Shown in pieces: positions 4,122-7,406 of a stretch of 7,406 nucleotides of DNA. The position numbers and the translations under genes were made by a program. The stretch comes from an alpha proteobacterium SCGC AAA240-E13 (GTDB lineage Bacteria; Pseudomonadota; Alphaproteobacteria; Pelagibacterales; Pelagibacteraceae). The notes beneath the pieces are model-generated. The model was not told where the DNA came from, did no database searches, and saw nothing but the letters and a program-made list of their open reading frames with translations. The stretch spans positions 1 through 7,406 of the forward strand of contig AZHR01000031.1 of NCBI GenBank assembly GCA_000504625.1, written 5' to 3'. Position 1 is the first letter of the stretch, and every line of letters starts with the position of its first letter.

Positions 4122-5513
4122 ATGAAATTTAGAAAAGAATTTGATAGCTTGGGCTCTATTAAAGTGCCGTCGGATAAGTATTGGGGCGCTTCTACTCAAA
4201 GATCGAATAAATATTTTAATATCGGTGATATTTTTGTAGGGCCAATGATTATCAAATCGATCGCTATGATAAAAAAGGCCGCGGCTATAGTAAACACTAA
4301 AAATAAAGATCTTGATCCAAAAATTGGAAAGGTCATTATAAAAGCAGCAAATGAAATTATTGCCGGAAAGCTAAATGACCATTTTCCTCTCAAAGTTTTC
4401 CAAACTGGTTCTGGAACACAAACAAATATGAATGTGAATGAGGTAATTGCTAATAGAGCAATTCAAATACTTGGTGGAAAAATGGGAACCAAAAAGCCAG
4501 TGCATCCCAATGACCACGTAAATAAAAGCCAATCAACCAATGATGTATTTCCTACAGCAATGCATATTGCTATTGCTACTAGGACAAGAGGTAGGTTATT
4601 ACCTGCATTAAAACTACTTGAATCAGAACTTAAAATAAAAGTAAAACAATTTAGTAAAATAATAAAAGTAGGGCGAACTCATTTACAAGATGCAACTCCT
4701 ATTTCACTGGGTCAGGAGTTTTCCGGGTATCACGCACAATTAAAAAAATGCATTGAGAGAATTGAAAAATCTCTTGAAGAAATATACTTTTTAGCTCAGG
4801 GCGGAACTGCGGTTGGAACGGGCTTAAATACCAGAAAAAATTTTGATAAAAAAATAATCTTAGAACTAAGAAAAATTACAAAACTTCCTTTGAAACCAGC
4901 TGTTAATAAATTTGCCGCTCTGGCAGCTCACGATGCAATTGTAAATTTTTCAGGAACTATGAACACAACGGCAGTTTGTTTAATGAAAATTGCAAATGAT
5001 ATTAGGTTTCTTGGATCTGGACCAAGAGCAGGATATGGTGAGCTTATTTTGCCAGAAAATGAACCGGGATCTTCAATAATGCCTGGAAAGATTAACCCTA
5101 CGCAATGTGAAGCAGTAACAATGGTCTGCGTAAAAATAATAGGTGATCATAACGCGATTACAATGGCAGGCTCTCATGGACATTTTGAACTAAATGTATT
5201 CAAACCCCTGTTACACCTTAACAGCATACAATCAATTAACTTTATGTCAGACGCTTCAAGAAATTTTGCAAAATATTGCATCAGAGGGTTAAAGCCAGAC
5301 AAAAAAAGAATAAGCCAATTGCTTGAAAATTCTTTAATGTTAGTAACTGCTCTTACTCCCACAATTGGTTATGATAACGCTGCTAGTATTGCAAAAAAAG
5401 CACTGAAAAACGGAACTACTTTAAGACAAGAGGCAATTAAGTCTGGATTAATAAATGAAAAAGATTTTCAAAGGCTTACTGATCCAAAGAAAATGATTGG
5501 ACCTGAAAAATAA
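4122..5513 (+). CDS. fumC: Fumarate hydratase class II (fumarase C), 463 aa
   Basis: It catalyses reversible hydration of fumarate to L-malate in the TCA cycle, as a cytoplasmic iron-independent homotetramer. The full length matches the family. Motifs in order: TGSGTQTNMN (95-104), HPNDHVNKSQSTND (128-141, including the second substrate site), GRTHLQDATP (184-193) with catalytic His187, and the fumarate-lyase signature GSSIMPGKIN (316-325) with catalytic Ser317, Lys323 and Asn325. The catalytic residues are offset by one from E. coli FumC. TGSGTQTNMN plus HPNDHVN and the complete C-terminal domain favour fumarase over aspartase, whose sequence is close; argininosuccinate lyase is excluded. 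An in-frame TAA immediately before the ATG fixes the start; there is no Shine-Dalgarno. The gene is transcribed away from the sulfotransferase and converges with the AsmA-like gene across 15 bp. Confidence 0.97.
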   Translation: MKFRKEFDSLGSIKVPSDKYWGASTQRSNKYFNIGDIFVGPMIIKSIAMIKKAAAIVNTKNKDLDPKIGKVIIKAANEIIAGKLNDHFPLKVFQTGSGTQTNMNVNEVIANRAIQILGGKMGTKKPVHPNDHVNKSQSTNDVFPTAMHIAIATRTRGRLLPALKLLESELKIKVKQFSKIIKVGRTHLQDATPISLGQEFSGYHAQLKKCIERIEKSLEEIYFLAQGGTAVGTGLNTRKNFDKKIILELRKITKLPLKPAVNKFAALAAHDAIVNFSGTMNTTAVCLMKIANDIRFLGSGPRAGYGELILPENEPGSSIMPGKINPTQCEAVTMVCVKIIGDHNAITMAGSHGHFELNVFKPLLHLNSIQSINFMSDASRNFAKYCIRGLKPDKKRISQLLENSLMLVTALTPTIGYDNAASIAKKALKNGTTLRQEAIKSGLINEKDFQRLTDPKKMIGPEK

Positions 5514-5528
5514 ATAACACTAGTTAAA

Positions 5529-6968
5529 TTAATTAAAAAAAGAATGAATAATTTTTCTAAAATTTGAGTATTTCAGTATATTGTCTAATGAATTTTGCGA
5601 TAAAATTTCATTAATCTTTTCATTCAAGATTGTTAATTCGTTTATTTCTAACTGATTTTCTATTTCATTTCCGAAGTATATTTTTTCTAAATTAATTTTT
5701 GTAGATTCAAGGTTAAATTTGCCATGAATATTCACGGGTTTAATATTTACTCTGTGCTTTTCAGGTATTAAAAAACGTGAATAAAAAATATTGGAATCAT
5801 CTATATTTATTTTATTATTAAATATGAATAATTTTTTTTTCTTTTGTTGCAGAATTTTACCATTAAAACTAATTTCGCCAATTTTATTCATATTTAATTT
5901 AATTACTTTAACTATCAAAACACCATTTTTAAATTGTAATTCAGCGCTGCTTGAATTTATTATATTTGAGGAAGACGCTATTTCATTTATATTGATATTT
6001 ATTTTGCCATTAATTTTATTATTTATTGGTATTAATTGACTTAAAATATTATTTTTAATTAATCTACTATTTAATAAGTTTTTAAATTTTAGAGAATTAA
6101 TATTTAATGCTAATTCAAAAGATAAAAATGGAAACAACAATAAATCTCCCAACATTTGACCTTTGAAATAATTATTGATCATTTTTGAGCTGGAAATACT
6201 TATAACTCTATTATTCAGTTTATAATCAAAGTAAAATTGATTATTGGGAAAAATAATAGTTGCTCTACCATAGTGATTTTCATTATTTTTTTGATCAACA
6301 TTTGCATTTAATTTAAAATTTAGACCAATTTCTGGAAGGGCTATTACAACGTTTGTAAGTGGATTATCGTTAAGATTTTTATTTTGGTAATTAATTTTAA
6401 TTTTAGTATTAAATATTCGACCTTTTAAATTTACTTTATCAAACAAATCTTTGCTAGAAATATTTAATTTTTTTAAATTTATACTAAAAAGTAATTTTGT
6501 CTTATCTAATAAATTAATCTTACCATTTTTAAATTGAATTGGCTTTTTATCCTTCACTTTACCTAGATAATTTTTGAAATTAATAATTTCTGACGTTTCA
6601 ATATTAATATCAGCATCAATCAATTCAACAGAGTAAAAATTTAATTTCTGTAAACTTACCAGTTGTTTAAATGGAATTTTCAATATTACTTTATTTGCGT
6701 AACCAATGTTTTTAGAACCGTTTGGAAAACTTAAAATTTCGACATCTTTTAAGTTTAATCTTGGACTAGGAAAAATATTATATTTTGCCTTATTGGTAAG
6801 ATTTAAGTGTAAACCAAAATCATTAAGTATTTTTATCTCTAGAGCATCTTTATTATTTTTATAATCAAAAAAGTAGGGTATGCCCAGATAGATAAAAAGT
6901 GTCAAAAATATAAAACTAGACACATAAACAACAAAACTTTTAAATCCAGGCTGGTCTAATTTGATCAT
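5529..6968 (-). CDS. AsmA-like membrane-anchored envelope protein, 479 aa
   Basis: One transmembrane segment (about residues 12-33, FVVYVSSFIFLTLFIYLGIPYFF) is followed by a long beta-rich domain, an N-in, periplasm-facing arrangement. Residues 45-80 contain the AsmA N-terminal pattern: a helix ILNDFGLHL, then KYNIFPSPRLNLKDVEIL. FKNG strands recur at about 146 and in AELQFKNGVLIV, as in AsmA-type repeating-groove proteins. Members of this superfamily (AsmA, TamB, YhdP) are linked to outer-membrane biogenesis and lipid transport between membranes. At 479 residues it is shorter than E. coli AsmA (about 617), and it is very rich in Lys/Asn/Ile, so the assignment rests on architecture and the N-terminal pattern. 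ATG 6968 is the first ATG in frame, and no Shine-Dalgarno is seen. It is divergent from the helicase gene across 58 bp and convergent with fumC. Confidence 0.78.
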   Translation of the reverse strand: MIKLDQPGFKSFVVYVSSFIFLTLFIYLGIPYFFDYKNNKDALEIKILNDFGLHLNLTNKAKYNIFPSPRLNLKDVEILSFPNGSKNIGYANKVILKIPFKQLVSLQKLNFYSVELIDADINIETSEIINFKNYLGKVKDKKPIQFKNGKINLLDKTKLLFSINLKKLNISSKDLFDKVNLKGRIFNTKIKINYQNKNLNDNPLTNVVIALPEIGLNFKLNANVDQKNNENHYGRATIIFPNNQFYFDYKLNNRVISISSSKMINNYFKGQMLGDLLLFPFLSFELALNINSLKFKNLLNSRLIKNNILSQLIPINNKINGKINININEIASSSNIINSSSAELQFKNGVLIVKVIKLNMNKIGEISFNGKILQQKKKKLFIFNNKINIDDSNIFYSRFLIPEKHRVNIKPVNIHGKFNLESTKINLEKIYFGNEIENQLEINELTILNEKINEILSQNSLDNILKYSNFRKIIHSFFN

Positions 6969-7026
6969 TAATAAAGTAGACAGGTTTAATTTACTAAAAT
7001 TGAAAAAAGTATAAAATACATTTTAA

Positions 7027-7406
7027 ATGAAAACTAGCAATTTATATTATCTTGAAAATCTAAACAAAAATCAAAGAAAGTCTGTAATTAATTTAGATGG
7101 ACCTTGTTTAATTGTTGCTGGCGCAGGATCGGGCAAAACAAGGGTACTGACAACAAGAGTAGCCCACATAATTAAAGAAAAAAAGGCATGGGCTAATCAA
7201 ATCTTATGTGTAACATTTACAAACAAGGCTGCTCGAGAAATGCAAAATAGAGTAAGTAAGTTGCTTTATAAACAAGCCATAGGAATTCAGTGGCTCGGAA
7301 CTTTTCACTCAATTAGTGCAAAAATACTTAGAAAACACGCAGTAGCAGTAAAATTAAATTCTAATTTTACAATTATTGATCGAGATGACCAACTAAGATT
7401 AATAAA
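7027..7406 (+). CDS. uvrD: UvrD/PcrA/Rep-family superfamily 1A DNA helicase (partial, 3' end beyond window)
   Basis: The first 126 residues are present. The N-terminal order of SF1A motifs is clear: Q motif around LNKNQRKSV (Gln16), Walker A AGAGSGKT (31-38, Lys37), motif Ia CVTFTNKAAREM (61-72) and motif Ib GTFHS (91-95), followed by FTIIDRDDQLRLI. These bind ATP and single-stranded DNA; the enzyme unwinds DNA 3' to 5' in excision repair, mismatch repair or replication restart. UvrD, PcrA and Rep cannot be separated from this fragment; the uvrD symbol is the usual choice for a proteobacterial genome. An in-frame TAA at 7024-7026 directly precedes the ATG, so the start is secure. No Shine-Dalgarno is present. 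The promoter must lie in the 58-bp gap shared with the AsmA-like gene; TATAAA at 7010-7015 is the best -10 candidate, without a good -35. Confidence 0.95.
   Translation, partial: MKTSNLYYLENLNKNQRKSVINLDGPCLIVAGAGSGKTRVLTTRVAHIIKEKKAWANQILCVTFTNKAAREMQNRVSKLLYKQAIGIQWLGTFHSISAKILRKHAVAVKLNSNFTIIDRDDQLRLI

Noticed and set aside
4196..4393. Minus-strand open frame of 65 codons inside fumC
   Set aside because: It is the shadow of a highly conserved fumarase region. Its hydrophobic look comes from complementing Lys/Asn-rich codons.
5174..5362. Minus-strand open frame of 62 codons inside fumC
   Set aside because: It is antisense to the conserved fumarase C-terminal region.
5514..5536. Palindromes ACTAGT and TTAATTAA in the fumC/asmA-like convergent gap
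   Set aside because: They are too short for a terminator stem and have no loop or suitable T-run arrangement, so a bidirectional terminator cannot be supported.
5791..6039. Plus-strand open frame of 82 codons, very hydrophobic, inside the asmA-like gene
   Set aside because: It complements a Lys/Asn/Ile-rich coding stretch, which automatically gives Phe/Leu/Ile-rich antisense. No start context or motif supports it.
7000..7015. TTGAAA and TATAAA as a -35/-10 pair for the helicase gene
   Set aside because: The spacer would be only four bases, far below the 16-18 needed.

Overview
The window is very AT-rich. It mixes housekeeping genes with small exported proteins of unknown function. Compact spacing, heavy Lys/Asn/Ile use, near-absence of Shine-Dalgarno sequences and a partial gene carrying an EGMSxGDSL motif (which I associate from memory with SAR11 genomes) suggest a marine alphaproteobacterium of the SAR11/Pelagibacterales type. 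This assignment is inferred from style and protein families; no rRNA or other taxonomic marker is present.

Layout, left to right. (1) 1-2080, minus strand: two abutting genes for exported MORN-repeat proteins (upstream one 1370-2080, downstream one 482-1369, stop and start codons directly adjacent), followed by the 5' part of a small exported protein (1-406) that runs off the left edge. (2) 2130-2540, plus: a small putative lipoprotein, divergent from the MORN pair across a 49-bp gap containing a single G/C base. (3) 2564-2935, minus: an all-alpha MazG/HisE-type NTP pyrophosphohydrolase, the only gene here with a clear Shine-Dalgarno. (4) 3087-3938, minus: a PAPS-dependent sulfotransferase, with AT-rich gaps on both sides. 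(5) 4122-5513, plus: fumC, a complete class II fumarase. (6) 5529-6968, minus: an AsmA-like membrane-anchored envelope protein, convergent with fumC. (7) 7027-7406, plus: the 5' end of a UvrD/PcrA-type helicase, cut by the right edge.

The right part (fumC, asmA-like, uvrD) looks like core genome. The left part (MORN pair, EGMSxGDSL protein, lipoprotein, sulfotransferase) looks like accessory envelope or surface material. The most notable structure is the MORN pair. Both proteins carry the same signal-peptide end and a Cys-x10-Cys cap. Their repeats are organised partly in a higher-order unit of three MORN motifs (69 residues, 207 bp) with near-identical DNA patches, which points to gene duplication followed by internal block duplication. 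No RNA genes, insertion sequences or CRISPR arrays were seen. No gap longer than about 185 bp lacks a gene.
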